From Bradyrhizobium manausense (GTDB lineage: Bacteria; Pseudomonadota; Alphaproteobacteria; Rhizobiales; Xanthobacteraceae): a stretch of DNA of 64,000 bases. Position numbers and translations under genes: made by a program. Location: positions 124,001 to 188,000 of the forward strand of contig NZ_JAFCKB010000001.1 of NCBI RefSeq assembly GCF_018130615.1, given 5' to 3'. Within the stretch, counting starts at the first letter, position 1; each line of letters starts with the position of its first letter. Positions 1 to 9,598 of this stretch are shown piece by piece. The notes beneath the pieces were generated by a model that saw nothing but the letters and a program-made list of their open reading frames with translations, made no database searches and was not told where the DNA came from.

Positions 1-37
1 GTTCCTGTCACGCTGACGACGAACCACGGAGGTTGCC

Positions 38-424
38 ATGATCGATCATTTGGGCTTGTCCGTCTCCGACTATGAGGCCGCGAAGGCGTTCTACGCCAAG
101 GCATTGGCGCCGCTCGATTACAGCCTGATCATGGAGGTGACGGCGGAGCAGACCGGCCACGCCGCAGCAGCAGGCTTCGGCGCCGACGGCAAGCCGGATT
201 TCTGGATCGGCGGCGAAGGCGCGATGAACAAGCCGGTGCATGTCGCGATTCGCGCGAAGGACCGCGCGACGGTCGATGCATTCTACAAGGCAGCAATGGC
301 AGCCGGCGGTCGCGACAACGGACCGCCCGGCCTTCGCCCGCATTATCACGCGGACTATTACGGCGCCTTCGTGCTCGATCCCGACGGCCACAACATCGAG
401 GCCGTCTGTCACGCGCCGGAATAG
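38..424 (+). CDS. VOC-fold (glyoxalase/bleomycin-resistance type) protein
   Basis: A 128-residue single-domain protein of the vicinal oxygen chelate superfamily. It opens with the usual beta strand (IDHLGLSVSD) and closes with the DPDGHNIEAVCH strand. Plausible metal ligands are His4, His68 and Glu121, the positions expected for a two-module VOC fold. The ATG is preceded by a clear GGAGG at 28-32, which fixes the start. Members bind a divalent metal and act on small electrophiles or diols, but the family is too broad to name a substrate. It is probably cytosolic, as no signal peptide is seen. Its upstream context lies outside the window. Family certain, reaction unknown. Confidence 0.9.
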   Translation: MIDHLGLSVSDYEAAKAFYAKALAPLDYSLIMEVTAEQTGHAAAAGFGADGKPDFWIGGEGAMNKPVHVAIRAKDRATVDAFYKAAMAAGGRDNGPPGLRPHYHADYYGAFVLDPDGHNIEAVCHAPE

Positions 425-488
425 GACGGCGCGCTGCGGGAACATCGACGCGGCATCCTCGTTGTCGTTCTCCTGACAACTGATCTCC

Positions 489-740
489 ATGATGCCGATG
501 CCGATCGAACCGCCCGAGATACCGCCATCGACACCCGGCACGCCGACCGAGCCGCCGCCGGGAATTCCACCGGGCAATCCGCAGCCTGAGATCACGCCGC
601 CGGTGCACGAACCCGGCGAATCACCGCGGCCCGACGAATTGCCGGGCCGCATGCCGGAAGAGATTCCTTCGCGCGGACCAAGCGGTCCGCTCGCGCCGAA
701 TCCCGCGACGGATGCCAATTCGTCGCAGGATCACATGTGA
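489..740 (+). CDS. Small proline-rich protein of unknown function
   Basis: An 83-residue reading frame very rich in Pro, Glu and Gly (PPEIPPSTPGTPTEPPP and similar), with no signal peptide, membrane segment or catalytic motif. It begins with two tandem ATG codons. No good Shine-Dalgarno sequence is visible, and a longer frame runs antisense through the same DNA, so coding status is uncertain. I vaguely recognise similar short PPEIPP-type proteins from Bradyrhizobium; this is recollection, not a search. The stop codon lies inside a TCACATGTGA palindrome. Probably intrinsically disordered if made. Confidence 0.5.
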   Translation: MMPMPIEPPEIPPSTPGTPTEPPPGIPPGNPQPEITPPVHEPGESPRPDELPGRMPEEIPSRGPSGPLAPNPATDANSSQDHM

Positions 741-761
741 GACGAGAGCGAACACATGTGA
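731..761. promoter_or_regulatory. Pair of CACATGTG palindromes 21 bp apart
   Basis: TCACATGTGA at 731-740 is a perfect palindrome, and ACACATGTGA at 752-761 repeats its core 21 bp downstream, two helical turns away. The first contains the stop codon of the small proline-rich frame; both lie about 200 bp before the OmpA-type gene. The geometry fits a dimeric DNA-binding protein. No regulator is identified. Confidence 0.35.
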
Positions 762-892
762 GGCGATTGCAACCTGCGTCTGAATGCGCAATGAACGTCG
801 CCATAGTGACGTGATTTGCGTGCAGAAATAAATCGGGCCGCGACCGCTCCGCCCGCCACAATGCGGCCTAACGCGTAGCCGTTCATTCCAAC

Positions 893-934
893 ACTTCGTC
901 AAACGACACTCCGTCAAACCAAGACTTCGTCAAA
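893..934 (+). repeat. Three direct repeats ACTYCGTCAAA before the OmpA gene
   Basis: ACTTCGTCAAA occurs at 893-903, ACTCCGTCAAA at 908-918 and ACTTCGTCAAA at 924-934, with periods of 15 and 16 bp. The array ends 25 bp before the ATG of the OmpA-type gene, so it lies in its leader or promoter. It could be a regulator array or a slippage product. The remainder of 741-959 shows no gene. Confidence 0.5.
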
Positions 935-959
935 GAACCTTCCGGGGAAGTTGAACCAC

Positions 960-3104
960 ATGACCAACCTTCGTTTCGTGCTGCTCGCCACGACGGCTCT
1001 AACCGCGATGCAATTCGCAAGCTCCGCATCGCATGCGCAAAGCGCGCCGCCGCTCGTGGTCGCGCAGGCCCAGCCAGAATTGGGCCCTGACGGAAAACCG
1101 AAGCAGGCTCCGAAGGAAGCGCCAAAGGGACCGCCGCCCGCAGCACGTCCGGCGGCTCCACCGCCGCCAGCCGCACCTCCGCCCGCCGCCCCCGCACGTC
1201 CGGTCGCGCCGCCGCCCGCGGCTGCACCGCCGCATCCGCCCGCCGCACCTCCGCCGGCTGCTGCGCCGTCACGCCCGACGCCACCGCCTCCGCCGGCCCC
1301 GCCGCCCGCGACCCATCAGGCACCTCCTCCGCCCCCGCCGCCGCCCGCTGCACCCAAGGCGCCGACGCCGCCTCCGGCTGCAGCCCCGCAGCAGCATGCG
1401 CCCACGCCGCCTCCTCCGGCAGCAGCGCCGCAGCAGCACGCCCCTGCACCGACTCCGCCGCCGCCCGCGGCAGCACCGGCGCGACCGGCTACTCCGCCTC
1501 CGCCGCCTCCACCTGCTGCAGCCACGCCGCCCGCAGCGGCTCCTGCAGCACGGCCTGCGCCCGCGGCAACGCCAGCTCCGACCGCAACGCCATCGCCCGC
1601 AGGCCCGGCAACTCGTCCGGCAACACCACCTGCCGCGACAACGACACCCACGCCGTCCGCGACGCCAGCGCCTGGCACCACGCCGCCCGGACGCCCCGGC
1701 GCTCCCCCGGCTGCGGGAACACCGGCTCCAGCTCCAGGTGCCACGCCGGCGCCAGGTGGCACCCCGACGACGCCGCCCGTGCGTCCGGGCGCGCCACCGG
1801 CTGCAGGAACCCCAGGTGCCGCTCCGGCTCCGACGGCAACGCCGGCGCCCGGCGGCGCAGTGACGCCGCCGCCAGGACGTCAGGGTGGAACGCCGCCCGC
1901 GGGCGCACCCGCTGCCGGAACACCGCCTGCAGCGCCGCCGCAGGCCGGTGCCCTGCCGCGTCCCCCGGCTCCGCCGCCCGGTGCCGCGGCACCAACGGTC
2001 GTTCCTGCCACGCCGGCCGCAGCACCGCCGCCTAACAAGGCGCAATATGCGCCACCGACGGTTGCGCCGGCCTTCCGCGCCGCCCCGACAGTCGCAGCAC
2101 CGCTGCCGCCGCCGCCGCGTCCGCCGCAGCGTGACTTGACGCCGCTTGCGATCGGCGCGGGCGTGGTGGCTGGTGCCGTGATCGGCGCCACCATCGCCGA
2201 CTACCGCAATCAACGGCAGGAGGTCGTGGAAGGCGGCCGCACCATCTACACCGAGCCGGACCGCATCATCATTCGCGACCCCAGCGGTCAGGAATATGTC
2301 CGCGGCAACGATCTCTACCGCTTCCGTTATGGCGCGCGGGACATCCGCACCGAGACGGTCGGCGGCGAAACCCGAACGGTCGTGATCCGCCCTGACGGCA
2401 CCGAGATCATCACGGTGGTCGGTCCGGACGGCAGCTTGATGCGCCGTATCCGCAGAGATCAACGCGGACGGGAGATCGTGATCATCGACAACACCTATCG
2501 CGATCCGCGGGCGGTCGGCGGCTTCTATGTCGACGTGCCGCCGCCGGTGGTCAGCATCCCCTACGATCGCTACATCGTCGATGCCGAGGAAGCGTCGCCG
2601 CAGGTGATCTACGACACGATGCGGGCGCCGCCGGTGCAACGGATCGAACGACGCTACTCGCTCGACGAGATCCGCTACTCGCCGAACGTCCGCATGGCGA
2701 TGCCCAGCATCGACGTCAACACGATCAACTTCGAGACGGGATCTTGGACCATTCCGCCGGACCAGGCGGCGCGGCTGCAGGTGATCGCCGACGGCATCAA
2801 CCAGGCGATCCAGGCCAACCCGCAGGAGGTGTTCCTGATCGAGGGCCACACCGATGCTGTTGGTAACGACGTCGACAATCTGTCACTGTCGGATCGCCGG
2901 GCGCAGGCAGCGGCCGAGCTGCTGACCCAGCAGTTTGGCGTGCCCGCGGAGAACCTGACGTCGCAAGGCTACGGCAAGCAGTATCTGAAAGAGCAGACGG
3001 ACGGCCCGAGCCGGATCAACCGGCGCGTCACCGTTCGTCGCATCACGCCGCTACTCAACGGCGGCCAGGCCAACGCGGCACCGCCTCCGCCGCCGCGGCA
3101 GTAA
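960..3104 (+). CDS. OmpA-family protein with a very long proline/alanine-rich linker
   Basis: A 714-residue envelope protein. Residues 1-27 form a signal peptide ending SHAQ. Roughly residues 45-390 are almost pure Pro/Ala/Thr/Gly. A short hydrophobic glycine-rich stretch (IGAGVVAGAVIGATIADY) follows near residue 400, then a YRF/RDIRTE beta-rich region. The last ~110 residues (about 585-695) are a canonical OmpA-like peptidoglycan-binding domain: INFETGSW, IEGHTDAVG, LSDRRAQAAAELL, INRRVTV. The ATG at 960 is chosen over a TTG nine bases upstream because GGGGAAG sits nine bases before it. Likely role: anchoring the outer envelope to peptidoglycan across the periplasm. The linker could be glycosylated or span the wall. 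A strong terminator follows. Confidence 0.88.
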   Translation: MTNLRFVLLATTALTAMQFASSASHAQSAPPLVVAQAQPELGPDGKPKQAPKEAPKGPPPAARPAAPPPPAAPPPAAPARPVAPPPAAAPPHPPAAPPPAAAPSRPTPPPPPAPPPATHQAPPPPPPPPAAPKAPTPPPAAAPQQHAPTPPPPAAAPQQHAPAPTPPPPAAAPARPATPPPPPPPAAATPPAAAPAARPAPAATPAPTATPSPAGPATRPATPPAATTTPTPSATPAPGTTPPGRPGAPPAAGTPAPAPGATPAPGGTPTTPPVRPGAPPAAGTPGAAPAPTATPAPGGAVTPPPGRQGGTPPAGAPAAGTPPAAPPQAGALPRPPAPPPGAAAPTVVPATPAAAPPPNKAQYAPPTVAPAFRAAPTVAAPLPPPPRPPQRDLTPLAIGAGVVAGAVIGATIADYRNQRQEVVEGGRTIYTEPDRIIIRDPSGQEYVRGNDLYRFRYGARDIRTETVGGETRTVVIRPDGTEIITVVGPDGSLMRRIRRDQRGREIVIIDNTYRDPRAVGGFYVDVPPPVVSIPYDRYIVDAEEASPQVIYDTMRAPPVQRIERRYSLDEIRYSPNVRMAMPSIDVNTINFETGSWTIPPDQAARLQVIADGINQAIQANPQEVFLIEGHTDAVGNDVDNLSLSDRRAQAAAELLTQQFGVPAENLTSQGYGKQYLKEQTDGPSRINRRVTVRRITPLLNGGQANAAPPPPPRQ

Positions 3105-3120
3105 GCACGTCGCAAAAGGA

Positions 3121-3151
3121 AAATGGCCGGGAGCGATCCCGGCCATTTTTT
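3121..3151. terminator. Bidirectional intrinsic terminator between ompA-like gene and argG
   Basis: A 12-bp perfect stem (AAATGGCCGGGA with its complement) closed by a GCGA tetraloop and followed by six T on the plus strand. The minus strand also has a broken T tract, so it can serve the convergent argG gene too. Its arms share a 10-bp core with the terminator at 38322-38348. Confidence 0.93.
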
Positions 3152-3219
3152 GTTTTGGTTGTTACGGGCGATGCTGCGGAACGTCGCGAACTCGTAGCAA
3201 CCATTAGAGAGCTGTGACC

Positions 3220-4575
<1,356 letters not shown>

Positions 4576-4653
4576 TTAAGGGGCTGATGCGAGCGGCGTG
4601 GTTTCGACCGCGCGAATATCAAATTTCGCAGCGCTCGGCACGCATTTAATGGC

Positions 4654-5430
4654 TTAAACCGACGGCTCAGGACCGGTCTTGCGGCCGAACAAGCGCTTGC
4701 GGAGCCGGTAGGCGGGCATGTTCAGCCGGGTCAGGGCGGCATCGACCGCCTCGTCCGAAAACCGGGTCCGCGGCCAGCGGTAGATCAGCGCGTAGCCGAA
4801 CCAGATCACGACGAAGGTGACGAGGCCCGCTGTGGCGACATCCGTGAAGAAGTGCCCGCCAAAGGCCATGCGGAGCCCGCTGGTCGCGGCACCGAACACC
4901 ACCGCGCCGGCATAGGCGAGCGGCCGCCATGCCGGTGGTGCGAGCGCAGCCGGGGCCAGCGTCCAGAACGCGGTCGCGCCTTCACCGGAGAAGAACGAGC
5001 AATTGCGCGCGCAATCGCCGCGCGGATCCCACCATGCCACGAACTGCTGGTCGCCGGCGAACTCGGTCACCACCACCGGCCGCGGCCGGCCCCAATAGGT
5101 CTTGAAGGTGAGATTGGTGAGAACGCCGGCCGACAGGATGATGGTGACCAGCAGGAATACGATCGCGCGGCCCGACACCATCAGGGGACGGTCGGGACGG
5201 ATCATCTTGACCACGAGCGCGACCAGCGAAGGCAGCACGAAGGCCCAGGAGACCCACATCGCAGCGTCACGCCCAATCCCGGCCCAGCCGTTCAGCTTGA
5301 GCGGAAAGGACTTGGTCTCGGGATCGAAGAACAGCGCGGCGAGCTTGAGATCGAGCTCGGGATAGAGGCCGAAAACGACGCCGATCACGAGCCACAGCGC
5401 CAGGGCGATGAAGAGTCCGGTACGGTTCAT
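4654..5430 (-). CDS. PAP2-superfamily membrane phosphatase (LpxE-like)
   Basis: A 258-residue integral membrane protein with about five or six hydrophobic segments. It has the three-part phosphatase signature: Lys110-x6-Arg-Pro (KTYWGRPRP), a second motif FSGEGA around residue 147, and Arg187-x5-His193-x3-Asp197 (GLRMAFGGHFFTD). The second motif reads SGE rather than the usual PSGH, so the canonical second-motif His is absent; I recall this variant in rhizobial members. Related proteins remove phosphate from lipid A, undecaprenyl pyrophosphate or phosphatidylglycerophosphate on the periplasmic face. Substrate cannot be decided from sequence. ATG start; not obviously in an operon. Confidence 0.85.
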   Translation of the reverse strand: MNRTGLFIALALWLVIGVVFGLYPELDLKLAALFFDPETKSFPLKLNGWAGIGRDAAMWVSWAFVLPSLVALVVKMIRPDRPLMVSGRAIVFLLVTIILSAGVLTNLTFKTYWGRPRPVVVTEFAGDQQFVAWWDPRGDCARNCSFFSGEGATAFWTLAPAALAPPAWRPLAYAGAVVFGAATSGLRMAFGGHFFTDVATAGLVTFVVIWFGYALIYRWPRTRFSDEAVDAALTRLNMPAYRLRKRLFGRKTGPEPSV

Positions 5431-5489
5431 GGCGCGCGGTTTAGCGGAGCAATCGCCCCATGGAAAGGCCTAGGCTAAGACGCTGACGC

Positions 5490-5789
5490 CTATGATTCAT
5501 CGTCCTTCGGCGTTGCCGCATGCCATTGGTCCAGATTTGCGAAGATAGCCGTTCGCGGCCATGGCATCCGCTCAAGCTTGCCACTCCAGGTCAAATGAAC
5601 TTCGGCAACCCGCCCATCACTGACGAGAAAGAGGGCGTCGTCGCGATCACTCCGACGAGCGATCAGTCGCAGGTCGGAATTCCACAAAGGATGTTCCGGG
5701 CCGGTTTCCTTTCGCAGCTCGTCTTCGCAAGCTTTGCAGACATGCTCGTCAACCACAGCATACCAAGGGTCAGTCCAAACATCTTCCAT
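5490..5789 (-). CDS. Hypothetical protein with a CxxC motif
   Basis: A 99-residue soluble protein, rich in Asp, Trp and Arg, that I cannot assign to a family. It contains a single CKAC motif (residues 18-21) after VVDEH, and a LTWSGKLE strand-like segment; no signal peptide or membrane helix is seen. The ATG lies 6 bases after the stop codon of the upstream membrane-protein gene (5796-6287), so the two are probably co-transcribed. High third-position GC matches its neighbours, supporting real coding. Confidence 0.72.
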   Translation of the reverse strand: MEDVWTDPWYAVVDEHVCKACEDELRKETGPEHPLWNSDLRLIARRSDRDDALFLVSDGRVAEVHLTWSGKLERMPWPRTAIFANLDQWHAATPKDDES

Positions 5790-5795
5790 GCTGAT

Positions 5796-6287
5796 CTAAT
5801 CCGATGGCCTCGAATTCAACGGCAGCGGCGGAGGCGGCTTGCGCGGGGGCGGCGGGATACGCCAGGCGCCGGCATTGCGCCCGGCGATCAGCCAGTAGAC
5901 GAAGCCGGCAACGATGCCCGCGCCGGTCATGATCTCGAGATGACGCCGCACGATGCCCTCGAACTGCAACGTGTCGGAGTGGAAGGGAACGAGGCCGAGA
6001 TAGCAGGCGAGCCCGACGAGGCCGCCGCCGACGGCATAGGCTAGCGCGCTGCGGATATAGAGCGCCTCGGTGATCGCGACGATCACCGCCGCTGGCACCA
6101 GCGCGAAACCTGAGACGAAGATGAAGCCGAAGCCGAGCAGGATGTCGATCGTGCCCTGATCGACGGGGCCGGCGCCGAGATCGGAAAATTCCGGAAACAG
6201 CAGCGCGCCGACAACGATCATGCCGCCGACGAAACAGGCGGCGAGAAAGCCTAAGAAGATGACAATGAGGCGGCCGATCAGGGACAT
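5796..6287 (-). CDS. Four-helix inner-membrane protein of unknown function
   Basis: A 163-residue hydrophobic protein with four predicted membrane spans (approximately residues 6-29, 47-72, 78-100 and 116-135) and a proline-rich cytosolic tail (IPPPPRKPPPPLPL) at the C-terminus. No catalytic motif is visible. It lies 6 bases ahead of the small CxxC gene and 48 bases downstream of rlmN, on the same strand, so it may be read through from rlmN. Function unknown. Confidence 0.8.
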   Translation of the reverse strand: MSLIGRLIVIFLGFLAACFVGGMIVVGALLFPEFSDLGAGPVDQGTIDILLGFGFIFVSGFALVPAAVIVAITEALYIRSALAYAVGGGLVGLACYLGLVPFHSDTLQFEGIVRRHLEIMTGAGIVAGFVYWLIAGRNAGAWRIPPPPRKPPPPLPLNSRPSD

Positions 6288-6335
6288 CAGGGGAAAGCCA
6301 CCGTTGCCGTCATTGCGAGCGCGCGGCGCGCATCC

Positions 6336-7538
6336 TCAATCCGTCATCGCCATTGCGCGCAGCGCCTGGCGCTCGCGCGCGCTGAGCTTCTCCGTCTCCG
6401 ACTTGAGCTGGCCGCAGGCGGCGAGAATGTCGCGGCCACGCGGGGTACGCACCGGCGAGGAATAGCCAGCGTTGAAAATGTACTCGGAGAATTTCTCGAT
6501 CTGGTCCCAGTCCGAGCATTCATAGGCCGTGCCGGGCCAGGGATTGAACGGAATGAGGTTGATCTTGGCGTGAATGCCCTTGAGCAGCTTCACCAGCAGT
6601 TTTGCATCGTCGAGCGAATCGTTGATGCCCTTGAGCATCACATATTCGAAGGTGATGCGGCGCGCGTTCGAGGCACCGGGATAGTCGCGGCAGGCTTGCA
6701 GCAGCTCCTTGATCGGATATTTGCGGTTGAGCGGCACGAGCTCGTTGCGCAGCTCGTCGCGCACCGCGTGCAGCGAGATCGCGAGCATGACGCCGATCTC
6801 CTCGCCGGCGCGCACGATGTTCGGCACCACGCCCGAGGTCGAGAGCGTGATGCGGCGGCGGGAGATGCCGATGCCTTCATTGTCGCCGACGATCAGCAAC
6901 GCATCGCGCACCGCGTCGAAATTGTAGAGCGGCTCGCCCATGCCCATCATCACGATGTTGGTGACGCGGCGCGTGCCGTCCTCGCGATCGGCCCAATCAT
7001 TGAGGCGATCGCGCGCGACCATGATCTGGCCGACGATCTCGCCGGCGGTGAGATTGCGCACCAGGCGCTGCGTGCCGGTGTGACAGAACGAGCAGTTCAG
7101 CGTGCAGCCGACCTGCGAGGAGACGCAGAGCGTGCCGCGATCGGTCTCGGGGATGTAGACGCACTCGACTTCATGCGCCTTCTCGACATTGTCGCCGCTC
7201 GGCAGACGCAGCAGCCATTTGCGGGTGCCGTCGTTGGAAATCTGCTCGGCCACGACCTCGGGCCGGTCGACCGTGAAATGCTGCGCGAGCTCGGCGCGAA
7301 TGCCCTTCGAGATCGAGGTCATGTCGTCAAAACTCTGGGCGCCGCGGAAATAGAGCCAGTGCCAGAGTTGCTGCACGCGCATCTTGCGCTGCGAGGGCTG
7401 AACGCCGATTTCGCCGAGACGATCGGCCAGCTCGGTGCGCGACAGGCCGATGAGTGATGGCTTGGCCGGCGGCACATAGGTTTCGAGTGGAGTCTTCTCC
7501 ACCAGGATTGCGTCGCGCGGCTCGGTCGTCGGTTGCAT
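6336..7538 (-). CDS. rlmN: Dual-specificity RNA methyltransferase RlmN
   Basis: A 400-residue radical-SAM enzyme that methylates C2 of A2503 in 23S rRNA, and A37 in some tRNAs. The cluster-binding Cys145-x3-Cys149-x2-Cys152 (CTLNCSFC) follows the SSQVG segment. The [10 protein letters not shown] motif and the C-terminal [12 protein letters not shown] with the methylation-cycle Cys are present. The frame is open 40 codons further upstream, but that extension runs through a dispersed intergenic repeat (7559-7638), so the ATG at 7538 (MQPTTEP) is preferred. Length then fits the family. Confidence 0.96.
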   Translation of the reverse strand: MQPTTEPRDAILVEKTPLETYVPPAKPSLIGLSRTELADRLGEIGVQPSQRKMRVQQLWHWLYFRGAQSFDDMTSISKGIRAELAQHFTVDRPEVVAEQISNDGTRKWLLRLPSGDNVEKAHEVECVYIPETDRGTLCVSSQVGCTLNCSFCHTGTQRLVRNLTAGEIVGQIMVARDRLNDWADREDGTRRVTNIVMMGMGEPLYNFDAVRDALLIVGDNEGIGISRRRITLSTSGVVPNIVRAGEEIGVMLAISLHAVRDELRNELVPLNRKYPIKELLQACRDYPGASNARRITFEYVMLKGINDSLDDAKLLVKLLKGIHAKINLIPFNPWPGTAYECSDWDQIEKFSEYIFNAGYSSPVRTPRGRDILAACGQLKSETEKLSARERQALRAMAMTD

Positions 7539-7558
7539 TGAATGGACCTGATTACGTG

Positions 7559-7638
7559 GTCGTTCCGGGGCGGCGCGAAGCGTCGGACCCGGAACCTCGA
7601 GATTCCGGGTCTGGTCCTTCGGACCATCCCGGAATGAC
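7559..7638. repeat. Dispersed REP-like intergenic palindrome, family A
   Basis: An ~80-bp element bounded by GTCGTTCCGGGG on the left and CCCGGAATGAC on the right, with an internal CCGGAACCTCGAGATTCCGG palindrome and a second small hairpin (TGGTCCTTCGGACCA). The same architecture recurs at 13069-13146 and 50802-50899. It falls immediately upstream of rlmN. Confidence 0.85.
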
Positions 7639-7708
7639 GGAAAAACTTGGAACCGCACCTAATATAGCAACCGGAACCGCCGATTGCGACCGCGGCTATG
7701 ACTTAGCC

Positions 7709-8338
7709 TTACCGCCTGCAGTCCTGCGCGATCTTGTCGAGCGCCTGGGCAAGGCCCTTCAGCGAAAACGTGTCGGTCGTCTCCGTGCCCTTGGCCGAGA
7801 CGCCCTTGACCACGAGATCCGCGGATTTGCGCATGGCTTCCACCATCCGCTCTTCCTCGGCGGCGTTCTTGATCCAGAGCCCGTCGCCCTGCGTGTACAT
7901 TGCAAACGCCGCACCACCGACCTCGACGGTCGATTCCGAACCGGGCTTCAGCGCGTAGCCGATCATCACCGAGACTTCGTTGCTCACCTTCTCGGCCGGG
8001 CGGGTCGAGACAAAGGCATAGGCGGGATCGCGCGGCCGGTTCGGCGGGTTGGTCTTGGACGACGCAGGCTTAGCCAGCGCAAAGCAGACCTTCTTGCCGT
8101 TGGGCGTCGCCGAATAGGCACCCCAGGTGCCGAACTGGCCGATCAGCGTCGGCTCAGCGCCACCGGCAACCGCCGTGGCAGGGCCAACCGGCTTGCTCTC
8201 GGGCTTGGCTGCCGTCTTGGCGGCGGCCGCCGGCTTTGCGGCCGCCTTCGGCGCCGGTTGCGCCGTCTGCGCCCGCGCGGAATCGGAGATTCCACAGGCC
8301 ATTACGCCAGTCATCAAAGCTAAAAGCACCCGCCACAT
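7709..8338 (-). CDS. IalB-like secreted protein (invasion-associated locus B family)
   Basis: A 209-residue exported protein. Residues 1-23 form a signal peptide (hydrophobic core followed by SARAQ). An Ala/Lys/Pro-rich linker spans residues 24-60, followed by a domain with the IalB pattern: FGTWGAYSA, KVCFALAKP, AYAFVSTRP, VSVMIGYALKPGS, MYTQGDGLWIKN, and a final Cys near the C-terminus (AQDCRR). IalB was named in Bartonella, where it aids erythrocyte entry; in plant- or soil-associated relatives it is a periplasmic protein of unknown role. Two Cys (KVCFA and QDCRR) could pair. Single gene, divergent from nothing obvious. Confidence 0.85.
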   Translation of the reverse strand: MWRVLLALMTGVMACGISDSARAQTAQPAPKAAAKPAAAAKTAAKPESKPVGPATAVAGGAEPTLIGQFGTWGAYSATPNGKKVCFALAKPASSKTNPPNRPRDPAYAFVSTRPAEKVSNEVSVMIGYALKPGSESTVEVGGAAFAMYTQGDGLWIKNAAEEERMVEAMRKSADLVVKGVSAKGTETTDTFSLKGLAQALDKIAQDCRR

Positions 8339-8453
8339 GCTGGAGTGGTTCCCTCAATATTGTGACTGGAAGATGGCCCGGCCGCGCGTTGTCCCCGAGT
8401 CAGGGATAACCGGGAAAGTCCAATTTGGGAAGGCAGTTAGCGGGACGACATGG

Positions 8454-9290
8454 TTAGCTTTTGGACCGCGCAGCGCGCTGTTCGGCCCATTGCGTCTCGC
8501 TCCATCGCAGCAGGTCCTCGGCGCCGGAACTGCGCAAATGCGCGCCGCCGTCGATCACCACCATCTCGCCGTTGATGTAAGCAGCGCGGTCCGAGACCAG
8601 GAAGCTGGCGAGGTCGGCCAGTTCGCCGTGCTCGCCGACGCGTCCTAGCGGATTGCGGATCAGGCTGTCGTCACGGCCCTGGAGCCGCAACTGTCCGGAC
8701 GCGCCCGCCGTCGGGAACGGCCCCGGCGCGATCGCGACGGTGCGGATGCCCTTCGGGCCCCACTCCACCGCGAGGCTCTTGGTCATCGCCAACACCGCCG
8801 ATTTCGCCATCGCCGAGGGAACCGTGAAGGCGCGGCCGGTGATGGTCGAGGTCGAGAGGATCGACAGCACGACGCCATCGTGCTTGCCGTCGATCCAGCG
8901 CTTGCCGGCGGCAAGCGTGCAATACATCGCGCCATGCAGCGTCGGCGCCAGGATCGCATCGGCGGCGCGGAAGGAGAGGTGTTCGCTCTGCGCGATGAAG
9001 GTCGCGGCAGCGTTGTTGACGAGAATGTCGAGTGGCGCCTCGCGCCAGATCGCAGCCATCATCACATCGACGGCGGCGCCGTCGCGAACATCACATGCGA
9101 TCGTCGTGACCTTGCCGCCGGTCTGCGCGCGCATCTCAGCTGCTGTGGTCTAGAGACGGTCGAGCTTGCGGCCGCAGATCACGAGCTCGGCGCCGAGTGT
9201 GAGAAAGCGCCGCCCCATCGCAGCGCCGAGGCCCGAGCCGCCGCCGGTGACGAGGATGCGCTTGCCCCTGAGCAGACCTGTTTCAAACAT
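8454..9290 (-). pseudogene. SDR dehydrogenase (2,4-dienoyl-CoA reductase-like) with one in-frame amber codon
   Basis: Two pieces in the same frame, separated only by a TAG at 9150-9152, together make a normal ~278-codon short-chain dehydrogenase. The first piece has the Rossmann motif TGGGSGLGAAMGRR and ends GRKLDRL; the second resumes TTAAEMRAQTGG and carries CDVRD, NNAAATF, and PSAMAKSAVLAMTKSLA. The Ser-x3-Lys in place of Tyr-x3-Lys is characteristic of the dienoyl-CoA reductase branch. In relatives the codon after LDRL is usually GAG (Glu), so a single G-to-T change explains the stop. The second piece could still start at an internal ATG, but it would lack the cofactor-binding loop. Start ATG at 9290 follows GAGGAG. 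Either a very young pseudogene, a sequencing error or a read-through case. Confidence 0.85.
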
Positions 9291-9349
9291 CGTTTGAATC
9301 CCTTTCTCCTCAACCCGCAATGACAACGAAGCCACCACTCTCACCTCGC

Positions 9350-9486
9350 GTCGTCCTGGCGAAAGCCAGGACCCACCACAACGGGCGGTTTGGCGAAGAT
9401 TATCCGCTGCGCGGCAAATGCACGGGAAATTTGCGCGGACCCAATTTCAAGACGGGGTAATGGGTCCTGGCTTTCGTCCGGACGAC
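9350..9486. repeat. MITE-like repeat, family B, with 26-bp terminal inverted repeats
   Basis: A 137-bp element. The left end reads GTCGTCCTGGCGAAAGCCAG and continues GACCCA to 9375; the right end (9461-9486) is its near-perfect reverse complement. A 139-bp relative with the same ends lies at 19735-19873. No coding capacity. It occupies most of the 308-bp gap 9291-9598, the rest of which shows only the ends of the two flanking genes' leaders. Confidence 0.8.
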
Positions 9487-9598
9487 ATCGTGGAAACATC
9501 GGAGCACAGCCGACAAAGAATCCGGATTGTCGCCCGTGCTTAAATCCGGCAGAAACGGCCCAACCATAACTCCACTCGAAACGCCCCAAGGTGCCGCC

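Noticed and set aside
1269-2849. Arg/Ser-rich minus-strand frame opposite the proline-rich ompA-like gene
   Set aside because: It reflects the CCG/GCC repeat composition of the other strand.
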